In this document: piece after piece, positions 42,280 through 51,058 of the stretch
Numbering within the stretch: the stretch's first letter is position 1
How the letters are laid out: each line of letters begins with the position of its first letter
Assembly: GCA_020633235.1 (NCBI GenBank)
Contig: JACKEA010000001.1
Coordinates: 1,984,001-2,048,000 of the forward strand
Length of the DNA stretch: 64,000 nt
Direction of reading: 5' to 3'
Source: Polyangiaceae bacterium
GTDB lineage: Bacteria > Myxococcota_A > Polyangia > Polyangiales > Polyangiaceae
The notes under the pieces: model-generated
What the model was told of the DNA's origin: nothing
Database searches by the model: none
Seen by the model: only the letters and a program-made list of their open reading frames with translations
Translations under genes and position numbers: made by a program

Positions 42280-43383
42280 ATGCAGCGGATACGCGTGATT
42301 CTGAGCGACACCCACCTCGGGACCGGGCGTCGCCGGGGCGCGTTCAATCCGCTGGAGGACTTCCACCACGACGAACGTCTGGCGGAGCTCGTCGACTTCT
42401 ATTCCACCGGCAAGTACGCCGAGTTCGAGGTGGAGCTGATCCTGAACGGGGACATCTTCGACCTCATGAAGGTGGAGGTAGACGGCGGCTGGCCGGTGAA
42501 GATCACCGAAGCCCTCGCCATCGACAAGATGCAGCGTTGCCTGGAGGGGCACCCTCGGGTGGTCACCGCGCTCAGGGCGTTTTTGGAGCGGCCCGGCAAG
42601 CGCATCACTTACATACCCGGCAATCACGATCCGGAGCTGCTCCTGCCCGCGGTGCAGGACGTGCTCAAGAAGTACATTGCGCCCGGGGCGTCCAGCAGTC
42701 GCCTGCGGTTCATCACCGCGTCGGACGTGTACTCCCTGCCGGAAGGCATCCAGATCCGCCACGGTCACCAGTTCGAGGCCATCCACCGCATGGACTATCG
42801 CGCGGTCACGGTGGACGACGGCGACGGCGAGCGCGTGCTGGCGCTGCCCTGGGGCAGCCTGTGGTGCATGGAGGTGCTGTATCCCGCCAAGCGGCGCCGA
42901 CCGCACATCGATCAGGTCGTGCCATTTCGACGGTTTCTGCTCGGGTCGCTGCTCTTCGACTTCAGGTTCACCATCGGCTTCTGTCTGCGGACCATCGTGC
43001 ACTTCATGGCCAAACGCCTACGCACGGTGCGCGGTGTTTTGGCCAAGCTGCGCGCGCTACCGCTGGTGCTGAAGGAGGAGATCTTTGCCATCGCCGACTT
43101 CGACGCCGCGGTGATCAAGACGCTCCGGCGGCTCCACGGCGTCCACACGTTGATCGTGGGTCACTCCCACGGTCCCAAGGTGCGCGCCCTGGAAGGCGGG
43201 AAAATCTACGTGAATACCGGTAGTTGGGTGCGCATGATCAATCTGGACGTGCAGCACCTGGGGCAGGAGAATGGGCTCACCTACGCGCTCATCGAGTACG
43301 ACCCCGACGGCCGTCCGGAGACCTCCTTGCTCCGTTGGCACGGCGTTCATCGGGAGAACGAGCCGGTCCTCTACCAATCCTGA
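42280..43383 (+). CDS. Calcineurin-like metallophosphoesterase
   Basis: The 367-residue protein has the metallophosphoesterase motifs SDTHLG (9-14), LNGDIFDL, PGNHDPE, HGHQF and VGHSHG, so a two-metal phosphoesterase site is complete. The substrate could be a nucleotide, lipid-phosphate or phosphoprotein. A central hydrophobic region (LLGSLLFDFRFTIGFC) may contact the membrane. It starts at ATG 42280 and ends 5 nt before the next gene, suggesting co-transcription. Confidence 0.87.
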   Translation: MQRIRVILSDTHLGTGRRRGAFNPLEDFHHDERLAELVDFYSTGKYAEFEVELILNGDIFDLMKVEVDGGWPVKITEALAIDKMQRCLEGHPRVVTALRAFLERPGKRITYIPGNHDPELLLPAVQDVLKKYIAPGASSSRLRFITASDVYSLPEGIQIRHGHQFEAIHRMDYRAVTVDDGDGERVLALPWGSLWCMEVLYPAKRRRPHIDQVVPFRRFLLGSLLFDFRFTIGFCLRTIVHFMAKRLRTVRGVLAKLRALPLVLKEEIFAIADFDAAVIKTLRRLHGVHTLIVGHSHGPKVRALEGGKIYVNTGSWVRMINLDVQHLGQENGLTYALIEYDPDGRPETSLLRWHGVHRENEPVLYQS

Positions 43384-43388
43384 CTTTC

Positions 43389-43802
43389 ATGAAGCGATCG
43401 CTGTGGCTCATCGTCTTGTTTGCGCTTCCGGCGGCGGCCGCGGAGCCGGAGGCGGTCGACGCGCGCCTTGCGTGTCGTCAGGAAGCCTCCCCGGGACGCG
43501 TCCTGTGCGAGCTGGAGGTGGAGGCACGGCAGGGGCAGCTCACCTGGGCAGACGCGGTGGTGACTTCGGCTCCGGACATGGCCACTCCGCTCCGAGCCCG
43601 CGTTGGGCCCAGCCAAGCGACGGCCCGCACTCCGACCCGGATCCGCTTGCCCTTGAGCTTGGCGGCGTCGCGGGAGGGACGGGCGAAGCTCAGCGTCCGC
43701 GCTCGCTGGGTGCTGTGTCCGGGGGGCAAGCGGAGCTGCGTGCCCGGCCATCGCACGGTGACGGCGGAGGTCGTGGTGGGAGCCATTCAGGAACCCCGCT
43801 GA
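43389..43802 (+). CDS. Small secreted protein
   Basis: This 137-residue protein starts with a signal peptide (WLIVLFALPAAAAEP, cleavage near AAA). Four cysteines in the mature part could form disulfides. No family was recognised. Its ATG is 5 nt after the metallophosphoesterase stop, and its stop overlaps the MerR-type start by 1 nt, so all three appear to be one unit. Confidence 0.65.
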   Translation: MKRSLWLIVLFALPAAAAEPEAVDARLACRQEASPGRVLCELEVEARQGQLTWADAVVTSAPDMATPLRARVGPSQATARTPTRIRLPLSLAASREGRAKLSVRARWVLCPGGKRSCVPGHRTVTAEVVVGAIQEPR

Positions 43803-45205
43803 TGGCGCGCCGCCGCATGCGGATGGCGGAGCTGGTGCGGGAGAGCAACGTGCCGCGCGAGACCATCCACTTCTACTTGCGTGAAGGACTCCTACCGCCC
43901 CCGGAGAAGGCGGGTCGAACCCTCGCGTACTACGACGACGCGCACCTCGAACGGCTCCGTTTTGTGCGCCACTTGCGTGACGAAAAGTACTTACCTATCC
44001 CAGTGATACGCAGCATCTTGAACGCAGGGCTTTCGGGTTCCCGGAGTCGGGATGCCCTGACCCTGGCGGACGTGCTGAGCATCGATCCGGCCATCGGCAG
44101 GATGGAGGCTCCCACGCCAGACGACGAGACGCTGCGGGTGGCGCTGGAGCTCGGGCTCCTGGGCCCCGGGGTGGATCGCGTCGAGCCGAAGGATCCCACT
44201 CAGGCGCGGGTGCTGGCGGCCGTCGCCGAGGCGCTGTCGCTGGACGGCGACGCGCGGGAGCTCACCCTCGAAGATCTGCGCGTGTGCGCTCGGGAGCTCA
44301 GCCGCTTGGTCGACGCCGAGGCCGCGGCCTTCTTCGATGTCGTGCTGCGCCGGGGCGATCTGCCCACGGGGGTGCAGGCGCTGCGCTCCGGCCGCAGCGC
44401 GGTGGCGCGCTATCTCACGGCCTATCGCGATTGGATGCTTCGCCGCATCGTGGAGGGCCTGCTCGAGGCCATCGAGCGCGCGCCCAAGGACATCGACAAG
44501 ACGCGCTCGCTGCCGCTGAGCCCCCGCGCCCTCGCTCGGCTGGAAGAGCCCGCGCGGGTGGCCGCCCTCGACGAGCGGGCACGACAGGGTGACGCGGCGG
44601 CGGCCAACGATCTGGTGTGGCACCTGTTCGCTCTCAGACCGAGCGAGCTCGGCAAGCTCCCGCCCAAGGTGAAGGGCGAGCTCCGCCCTCGGGCGGAGCT
44701 GCTGGTGGCGCACGTCTCCGGCCTCCGCGCCCTGGGGGCCGCGGCGGAGCGCACGGGGGGCTTTCCGCTCGGGGAGATCCTGCTGGGAGAAGCCGAGCTC
44801 GGAGCGGCCTTGGTGGGCGAGGGCGGCGTGCTCGAGAGCGCGGTTCCGGCCCTGAGCCGCCTCGAGCGAGCCACGCCGGAGCTCGACGCCGACCCCTTGG
44901 CGTCCGCCCTCGGGCACTTGCGCCGCGGCCAGATCACCTCCGTGTTGCCCGCGGCGCTGGGGCGCGGGGAGCGCGCCAAAGCAGATCTGGAGCGAGCGCT
45001 GGCGGTGCTGGGCGCGGCGCCGGGACGCGTGCCCGCCGCCGCTCGCGCCAGCATCGAGGGCAACGCGCGGCTGTGCCTCGCCCGCTTGCTGCTGGAACGT
45101 GGGGACAGCGAGGCGGCGGAGCAGCATCTGGCGCGGGCGCGGGCCGTGGATCCCGAAGGCCCCCTGGCGGCGGCCTGTGACAGGTTGGCTCCGAGGCCGA
45201 GCTGA
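43802..45205 (+). CDS. MerR-type regulator with a long helical C-terminus
   Basis: The 467-residue protein has an N-terminal MerR helix-turn-helix (MRMAELVRESNVPRETIHFY, about residues 6-25, with the wing following). A long helical region of about 370 residues ends in TPR-like repeats. MerR proteins are usually 120-280 residues, so this is unusually large. The helical region may sense or bind a protein partner. There is no obvious metal-binding Cys set. Its start overlaps the small secreted-protein stop. Confidence 0.72.
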   Translation: MARRRMRMAELVRESNVPRETIHFYLREGLLPPPEKAGRTLAYYDDAHLERLRFVRHLRDEKYLPIPVIRSILNAGLSGSRSRDALTLADVLSIDPAIGRMEAPTPDDETLRVALELGLLGPGVDRVEPKDPTQARVLAAVAEALSLDGDARELTLEDLRVCARELSRLVDAEAAAFFDVVLRRGDLPTGVQALRSGRSAVARYLTAYRDWMLRRIVEGLLEAIERAPKDIDKTRSLPLSPRALARLEEPARVAALDERARQGDAAAANDLVWHLFALRPSELGKLPPKVKGELRPRAELLVAHVSGLRALGAAAERTGGFPLGEILLGEAELGAALVGEGGVLESAVPALSRLERATPELDADPLASALGHLRRGQITSVLPAALGRGERAKADLERALAVLGAAPGRVPAAARASIEGNARLCLARLLLERGDSEAAEQHLARARAVDPEGPLAAACDRLAPRPS

Positions 45206-45249
45206 CGACAACTTGGCCGTCGCGTTGGGTTCGCGATACCCGCGAAGGA

Positions 45250-45948
45250 ATGCGACTTCCCGGTCGTCTCGGCGCGACCACTCTCGGCGACTTGCTGGGA
45301 ACGCTCCATCGCGATCGCGCCACCGGCGTGCTCGAGCTGGTGGAGGCGGGACGCGAGCATCGCATCCACCTGGTGGGCGGGCTGATCAGTCAGATCGAGA
45401 CGCCGCTGTCGGTCGCGCGCTTGGGCGAGCTGATGCGCCGCGAAGGGCTGGTCGGAGATGGCGCCCTGCGCTGGCTGGCGCGCGCGCTGATCGCGTCGCC
45501 CGGCAAGCGTGCCGGGGAGCTCTTGGTAGCGGCCCAGGCCGTGAGCCCGGATCTGGTGGCCGCGGCCCTCCGGCGTCAGCTCCGGCTCAAGCTGGACGCG
45601 CTGTTCGCCGTCAGCGACGCCGCGCTCCGCTTTCGCGTGGCCTTCCGCAAGGGCGCGGAGCTTCGGGTGCCGCTCTCGCCCCACGAGTTCTTGCACGGGC
45701 GACCCCGTGCTCGCGATGGCCGGCGCCAGCGGTCGGCCCCCGTGCGCCCCGACCGCGGCCGCGTGCGCGCGCTCTCGGTGTTGGGCCTCGGTCCGCAGGC
45801 GAGGCCGGAGGACGTGCAGCGCGCGTTTCGCAAGCTCGCCCGCGACGTACACCCCGACCGCCACCCCCGGGCGAGCGAGGCTCAGAAAGCGGAGCTACTG
45901 AAGCGCTTCGCCGAGATCAGCGCGGCGTATCATCAGCTCGTGGCTTGA
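45250..45948 (+). CDS. DUF4388-like protein with C-terminal J domain
   Basis: The 232-residue protein has an N-terminal DUF4388/PATAN-like domain (GRLGATTLGDLLGTLHRDRATG, split here: GRLGATTLGDLLGTLH / RDRATG). A C-terminal J domain follows, with the HPD motif (VHPDRHP, about residue 203-209) that would stimulate DnaK ATPase. The combination suggests a co-chaperone for a signalling or motility system. It ends 16 bp inside the convergent HAD gene. Confidence 0.75.
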   Translation: MRLPGRLGATTLGDLLGTLHRDRATGVLELVEAGREHRIHLVGGLISQIETPLSVARLGELMRREGLVGDGALRWLARALIASPGKRAGELLVAAQAVSPDLVAAALRRQLRLKLDALFAVSDAALRFRVAFRKGAELRVPLSPHEFLHGRPRARDGRRQRSAPVRPDRGRVRALSVLGLGPQARPEDVQRAFRKLARDVHPDRHPRASEAQKAELLKRFAEISAAYHQLVA

Positions 45949-46604
45949 GCGCGCCAGCGCTCCACCAGCGCCGGGAGCTGGTCGAGGCCATCGAGGAGCG
46001 CGTTGGGGGACAGCTCCGCGAGGCAATCGCGAGGGACCAGAGGACCCACCACCGCCACCGTGACGCAGCCGGCGGCCCGTCCCGCGAGCACGTCCTGCGG
46101 ACCGTCGCCCACCATCACCAGCGCCGCCGGTGGCAGGCCCAGCCGCTCCGCCACGGCGAGGAGCGGTGCCGGATCGGGCTTCTTCTCCGGCGTGTCGCCC
46201 CCGGCCAGGACCACACGAAAGTGACGCGCGAGGTCGAGCGCTTCGAGCACGACGTCGGTGGTGGCGCGCGGCTTGTTCGTGCACAGCGCCAAGGGCAGGC
46301 CATCGAGGGCGTCGAGGGCCTCGCGGGCGCCGGGCAAGAGGCGGCTGTGAACCACGGCATGGGCCGTGTAGTCGTCAAGAAAGGTCTGGAGCACCGCGTC
46401 GACTCGAGGATCCGCGTCGGCGAAGTTCAGCGCGCGGCTGACGAGCAGCCGCGCGCCATCGCCGACGAAGCCGACGATCTCGTCCACGCTCCGTTCGGGA
46501 AAGCCGTGGGCGCAGAGAGCGCGATTCGCAGCCCGCGCGATGTCGAGGCGGGAGTCGAGCAGCGTGCCGTCGAGATCGAAGACGACCGCTCGCGGGCGGC
46601 TCAC
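45933..46604 (-). CDS. HAD-superfamily phosphatase (phosphoglycolate phosphatase-like)
   Basis: The 223-residue protein has HAD motif I VVFDLDGTLLDS (Asp10, Asp12), a cap domain between motifs I and II, the Lys region EKKPDPAP and motif IV MVGDGPQDV. It resembles phosphoglycolate phosphatase (Gph), but specificity is uncertain. The GTG start at 46604 overlaps the upstream gene's stop as GTGA. It is the second gene of a two-gene minus-strand unit. Confidence 0.83.
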   Translation of the reverse strand: MSRPRAVVFDLDGTLLDSRLDIARAANRALCAHGFPERSVDEIVGFVGDGARLLVSRALNFADADPRVDAVLQTFLDDYTAHAVVHSRLLPGAREALDALDGLPLALCTNKPRATTDVVLEALDLARHFRVVLAGGDTPEKKPDPAPLLAVAERLGLPPAALVMVGDGPQDVLAGRAAGCVTVAVVGPLVPRDCLAELSPNALLDGLDQLPALVERWRAQATS

Positions 46605-47332
46605 TTCGATTCCGAGCGCCAGACCGAACGGCCCACGAAGAACGGGCCCATCTGCACGATGTACTCGCTCGTCTGCCGGGTGCCGCGCATGCGCTGCACC
46701 ACGTGAGAGAGGGGGTGTAGCGTACGGCCCACCAGGCCGATGACGAACTCGTTGTCGTTGGCGTCGAGGCCGTGGCAGGCGAGACGAATGTCGTGGGCCA
46801 AGTCCGCGTGGCCGTAGGCTTTGCCGATGGTCGCGTGCTCCCGGAGGATGCCGCCCTTCTCCCGGGGCTCGAGCTTCTCGAAGGCGCCGCTGCGCCGGAG
46901 CGGATACCAGACGGCCCAGGGCCACTCCGGGTTCAGCACCGTCTGCGCCGGCCGATCCAGGAGCCAGTACTCGAGATCCGGCTCGAAGCCGCTGCTGTAG
47001 CTGCGGCCCAGCATGGTGAGCTCGGGACGGAGCTCGAGGCCGTGCACCTCGCCGATGGCGGCGCGGGTCTTGTCCACGAAGTCCGTGGGGTCCTCGCTGA
47101 AGGACAACACCGCCAGGCCCATGGGGTGGTTCACGTCCTCGTAGATCACCGCGCGCGCCTTGCGCTTGTCGAGCGCGATGCCGAGGCTCTTGATCGCCTC
47201 GCCGACGCTCACTTCGCTCGCACATTGAAAGGCGAGCAGCTGCATGAACAAGCGGCGGTCCATCGACTGCTCGGCGCCGTCTTTGGGGGCACCGTGCTCG
47301 AGGACGTCGGGGGTGTTGCTTTCTTCCGCCAT
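46601..47332 (-). CDS. Chlorite dismutase-family heme protein
   Basis: The 243-residue protein resembles chlorite dismutase/HemQ (coproheme decarboxylase) family proteins. It has WYPLRRSGAFEKLEPREKGG (residues 142-161), REHATIGKAYG (164-174, with His166 a candidate heme ligand), and the end MGPFFVGRSVW. Roles in the family include chlorite detoxification and heme synthesis, and neither is proven here. The ATG at 47332 is preceded by an inverted repeat (47358-47372). It overlaps the HAD gene by 4 nt. Confidence 0.8.
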   Translation of the reverse strand: MAEESNTPDVLEHGAPKDGAEQSMDRRLFMQLLAFQCASEVSVGEAIKSLGIALDKRKARAVIYEDVNHPMGLAVLSFSEDPTDFVDKTRAAIGEVHGLELRPELTMLGRSYSSGFEPDLEYWLLDRPAQTVLNPEWPWAVWYPLRRSGAFEKLEPREKGGILREHATIGKAYGHADLAHDIRLACHGLDANDNEFVIGLVGRTLHPLSHVVQRMRGTRQTSEYIVQMGPFFVGRSVWRSESK

Positions 47333-47357
47333 GATTCGCTCCAGAGGGGCACAGAAT

Positions 47358-47372
47358 GTCACACGAAGTGAC
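47358..47372. promoter_or_regulatory. GTCAC-N5-GTGAC inverted repeat
   Basis: A perfect 5-bp inverted repeat (GTCAC 47358-47362, GTGAC 47368-47372) lies 25 nt upstream of the chlorite-dismutase-family start and 86 nt upstream of hisZ. It could be an operator for a dimeric regulator. It could also arise by chance. Confidence 0.35.
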
Positions 47373-47457
47373 GCCCGATGTAAGGGCTCGTCCGCTATTT
47401 CCGGGCCGGCCCCAAGCCCTTCACGCGGGCCGGGATCTCGGTGGTAAGCTCCGCCGC

Positions 47458-48714
47458 GTGCAGGATTCCGGAGCTCCAGCGCACCCACTTCCCGCCGGGA
47501 TGCGCGATCTGCTGCCCGAAGAGGCGCTGCGCCAGAGCCAGCTCGGGCGCGCTGCGGTGAACGCGTTTTCCGTGTGCGGCTACGAGCGCATCACCCTGCC
47601 GGTGTTCGAGTACGCCGAGGTCCTCGAGCGGGGCCTGGGTGCGCTGGATCCGCGGGAGGTGCTCCGCTTCGTCGAGCCGGAGAGCGGCGAGGTGGTCGCC
47701 CTGCGTCCCGACATGACCCCGCAGATCGCACGCTTGGTCGTGTCGCGACTGGCGGCGGCGCCGCTGCCCATTCGGCTTTGCTACGAGGGGTCGGTGGTGC
47801 GCCTGCGCCGAGAGCGTGCTCGGCGTCATCGCCAGATCCCCCAAGCCGGCATCGAGCTGGTGGGACGGCCGGGGCTGGCGGGCGATGTGGAGGTCGTCGG
47901 CGTGGCGTCGCGCGCCGTGCGCGCCGCGGGGCTTCGGGACTTCACCGTGGATCTCGGACATCCGCGCATCGCCGGTGCGCTCTTGGACGTAGCTCCGGCC
48001 GAGCACCGCTCCGCGTTGATCGAAGCCCTGTCGGTGAAGGACAGCGAGAGCCTCGCGCGGCTCGCCGCGGCGGCGGGCGTGGACGCGACCATCGCCCGGG
48101 CCCTGGTGGCGCTGGCGGAGCTCAGCGGCGAGGGGGACGTGTGGTCCCGCGCCCACGCCGTGCTCGGGAGCACCCCGGCGGCGCCGGCCTTGGCGGAGCT
48201 CGAGGGCGTAGCGCAAGCGGTGGCGCCCTTGGTGCCCACCTTGGTGGTCGATCTGGGCGAGGTGCGCCATCTCGCCTACTACACCGGCGTCACGTTCCAG
48301 ATCCTGGCGGAAGGCCCGGGGGAGGCCGTGGGCTCCGGCGGGCGCTACGACGGCCTCTTCGCGCGCTTCGGTCGCCCCACGCCGGCCGCCGGCTGCGCCT
48401 TGGATCTGGACAACCTGGCGTGGGCTCTCGGCGCTGCGACGGAGCACGGCGTCCGCGCGCGCGTGCTGGTCGCCCTGGAGGACGCGACGGAGCTGCTCGA
48501 AGCTCTGCGCTCCCGCGGGGTCCCCGCTGCCGTCGGCAATGGGGCCGCGCTGGACTACGCTCGCGCTTGGCGCTACTCGCACGTGCTCGACGCGAAGGGC
48601 CTCACCCGTGTCAGCGATGGCGTCACCGAGCGCCTGAACCCATCGACTCCGGCGGAGGTCGCCGTCGAAGTCCAGAGCTTGCTGCTCGCGTCGCGCGAGC
48701 CTGAGGAGAGCTAG
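47458..48714 (+). CDS. hisZ: ATP phosphoribosyltransferase regulatory subunit
   Basis: HisZ is a catalytically dead HisRS-like paralogue that activates the short HisG in the first step of histidine synthesis. The 418 residues have the class-II synthetase fold: MRDLLPEEA (residues 15-23), then LRPDMTPQIARLV and the later DLGEVRHLAYYTG and GSGGRYDGL. The anticodon-binding domain is lost, as expected. I use GTG 47458; ATG 47500 would remove a short N-terminus. hisG is not nearby. purA follows after 4 nt. Confidence 0.92.
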   Translation: MQDSGAPAHPLPAGMRDLLPEEALRQSQLGRAAVNAFSVCGYERITLPVFEYAEVLERGLGALDPREVLRFVEPESGEVVALRPDMTPQIARLVVSRLAAAPLPIRLCYEGSVVRLRRERARRHRQIPQAGIELVGRPGLAGDVEVVGVASRAVRAAGLRDFTVDLGHPRIAGALLDVAPAEHRSALIEALSVKDSESLARLAAAAGVDATIARALVALAELSGEGDVWSRAHAVLGSTPAAPALAELEGVAQAVAPLVPTLVVDLGEVRHLAYYTGVTFQILAEGPGEAVGSGGRYDGLFARFGRPTPAAGCALDLDNLAWALGAATEHGVRARVLVALEDATELLEALRSRGVPAAVGNGAALDYARAWRYSHVLDAKGLTRVSDGVTERLNPSTPAEVAVEVQSLLLASREPEES

Positions 48715-48718
48715 ACGA

Positions 48719-50002
48719 ATGTCCCGAGTCGTGGTCGTGGGTGCCCAGTGGGGAGACGAGGGCAAGGGCAAGATCGTCGACTACATCGCGGAGTCGGCGG
48801 ATCTCGTCGTGCGCTACGCCGGCGGTCCGAACGCCGGGCACACGTTGGTGGTCGGTGACGACAAGGTGATCGTGCGGCTCTTGCCGAGCGGCATCTTGCG
48901 GCCGAGCATCCGTTGCGTGTTGGGGCAGGGCATGGTGGTCGACCCCTGGGTGCTGCTGGAGGAGATCGACACCCTGACCGCGCGCGGCCACGACGGCATC
49001 GAGAGCCGTCTGCTGCTCAGCGATCGCGCACACCTGATTTTGCCCTATCACATCGCTGCCGACGGCCTCCGGGAGGGCGCCGCTGCGGCCGGCAAGGCCA
49101 TCGGCACCACCAAGAAGGGCATCGGTCCGGCCTACGAAGACAAGGCGCGCCGGGTCGGCGTGCGCCTGGGGGATCTCCGTGATCTGCGGGCCCTGTCGGA
49201 GCGGGTGCAGACGGCCATCGATGCCTGGACGCCGGTGCTGAAGGCCTTCGGTGCGGAGGTGCCGGACGCCGAGAGCATCAGCGAATCCCTGGAGCCCATC
49301 GCGCGTCGTTTGGTGCCGCTCTTGGGCAACGCGTCCATCGTGGTCGACGCCGCCGTACGCGCGCAAAAGCGCATCATGTTCGAGGGCGCTCAGGGCACCC
49401 TGCTCGACGTCGACCACGGCACCTATCCGTTCGTAACCTCCAGCTCCGCCGTCGCCGGCGGCGCTGCCATCGGTTCCGGTATCGGTCCCAATCGCATCGA
49501 CACGGTCATCGGAATCAGCAAGGCGTACACCACCCGCGTCGGCGGCGGTCCGTTCCCCACGGAGCTCGACGACAGCGACGGAAAGCACCTGCGGGAGCAG
49601 GGCGCGGAGTACGGATCCGTCACTGGTCGCCCGCGTCGCACGGGTTGGCTCGACGTGCCCGGCCTGCGTTACGCGCGGCGGGTGAACGGCCTCGACTCCA
49701 TGGCGCTCACCAAGCTCGACGTGCTCACCGGCCTTTCACGCGTGCGCTTGTGCGTCGCCTACGACACGCCCCAGGGCCGTACGGAAGAGCTGCCCATCGA
49801 CGCGCTCGAGAGCGCAACGCCGGTGTACGAGGACTTGCCCGGTTGGAGCGAGTCTCTCGGCGAGGCCCGGGCGCTGGCGGATCTGCCCGAGGCGGCTCGC
49901 AAGTACGTCGAGCGGGTGGCGGAGCTGTCCGAGGTCCCGCTGTGCATGGTGAGCGTGGGCGCCCGTCGCAGCGAGACCATCGAGCTGTCGCACCCGTTCT
50001 GA
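48719..50002 (+). CDS. purA: Adenylosuccinate synthetase
   Basis: PurA converts IMP, GTP and Asp to adenylosuccinate. The 427 residues include VVVGAQWGDEGKGKIVDYIA (5-24), GPNAGHT, and GTTKKGIGPAYEDKA. The length is normal. It starts 4 nt after hisZ; the adjacency is common, and both routes depend on PRPP-derived pools. Confidence 0.97.
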   Translation: MSRVVVVGAQWGDEGKGKIVDYIAESADLVVRYAGGPNAGHTLVVGDDKVIVRLLPSGILRPSIRCVLGQGMVVDPWVLLEEIDTLTARGHDGIESRLLLSDRAHLILPYHIAADGLREGAAAAGKAIGTTKKGIGPAYEDKARRVGVRLGDLRDLRALSERVQTAIDAWTPVLKAFGAEVPDAESISESLEPIARRLVPLLGNASIVVDAAVRAQKRIMFEGAQGTLLDVDHGTYPFVTSSSAVAGGAAIGSGIGPNRIDTVIGISKAYTTRVGGGPFPTELDDSDGKHLREQGAEYGSVTGRPRRTGWLDVPGLRYARRVNGLDSMALTKLDVLTGLSRVRLCVAYDTPQGRTEELPIDALESATPVYEDLPGWSESLGEARALADLPEAARKYVERVAELSEVPLCMVSVGARRSETIELSHPF

Positions 50003-50125
50003 GGCCGAATCGCGCCTTCCGAGAGAGGGTGTTGGTGCGGCGCGATGCCCGTCCGGACCCGGAGCTTCCGCGGCGGACCGGCAATACCCTGGCACGGACC
50101 CAAATCCCGGTTACGCTGTCGAGCG

Positions 50126-51058
50126 ATGCCGATCTTCGCGCCCCTCGTGCTGCTCGGTCAGGTCACGGCCACGGTGCCGGATCTGTCGGCAGCGGCGGCG
50201 GCCAGCCCGCGGCCGATGGAATGCCGCGCGCCGGTCACGGCGCGGGACGAAAAAGGATCGCCGTGGGACTCGGCGCGTCGCCCCGGTCTCGCGAGCTACT
50301 GTCGTCTGCTGGCCCGCGGCTACGCGCGGCTGTCGCGATCGCCCGGACAAGCGCTGATGGCGGCAGAGAAGGCGGACAAGGCGCTCGCCGGTCGCGCGCC
50401 GCCCAAGGTGCTCGCGGCGCGGGCGCTGATGGCGTCGGGACAAGCTGCGCCGGCCTTCGAACGTTTCCAGAAGGCCCTGGCCGTCGACCCGCGGGCGGTG
50501 CGACAGCCCGCCGCCCTGCACGACTACGCCGTCGCGGCGGCGCTGAGCGGCCACGACAAGATCGCCGCCGACGCCTACCGCCGGCTGGTGCCGCGGGCCG
50601 GGCTGCTCGCCAGTGATTCGGAGCGGCAGCTCGTCTATGTGGAGGCGGCGCTGGGCGTGATGCGACGCGGTCCGGACGGCGTCTCCGAAGCCATCGGCTA
50701 TTTGACCGAGGCGCGGCGTCGTGGCGCACCGCCCGGCCTTTCGGACATCGTGCTCGGCGCGCTCGCCCTGGCCCTGTCGCGGCAAGGTCGCGTCGACGAA
50801 GCTCGCGGCGTGGCCGCCGAGGCCGGCGCTTCCGAAGGCCTCGCGGAGTGGCTGCGCTCGCCCAAGCGCGTCGCGGGACGACCGCGGGGCGTCGACGCGG
50901 AGCTGCTCGCCGTGGTGGCGACGCTGGCGGAGGCCGACGATCCCGAGGCCGCGCGCGACGCCTGGAAGGACTACCTCGCCGCGCCCGCCGGCACGAGCGG
51001 ACCGTGGCGCGAGCACGCCAAGAAAGAGCTCGCGGCCGCGGGCAAGCGAGGGCGCTGA
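50126..51058 (+). CDS. TPR-like protein, first of a pair
   Basis: This 310-residue protein has a short hydrophobic N-terminus (IFAPLVLLGQV), which may be a weak signal peptide. TPR-like helical repeats follow (for example APAFERFQKALAVDPRA). It is Ala/Arg-rich. ATG 50126 is chosen, since the longer frame from 50045 has no homologous content. Its stop abuts the next gene's GTG, so the pair is probably co-expressed. Confidence 0.6.
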   Translation: MPIFAPLVLLGQVTATVPDLSAAAAASPRPMECRAPVTARDEKGSPWDSARRPGLASYCRLLARGYARLSRSPGQALMAAEKADKALAGRAPPKVLAARALMASGQAAPAFERFQKALAVDPRAVRQPAALHDYAVAAALSGHDKIAADAYRRLVPRAGLLASDSERQLVYVEAALGVMRRGPDGVSEAIGYLTEARRRGAPPGLSDIVLGALALALSRQGRVDEARGVAAEAGASEGLAEWLRSPKRVAGRPRGVDAELLAVVATLAEADDPEAARDAWKDYLAAPAGTSGPWREHAKKELAAAGKRGR

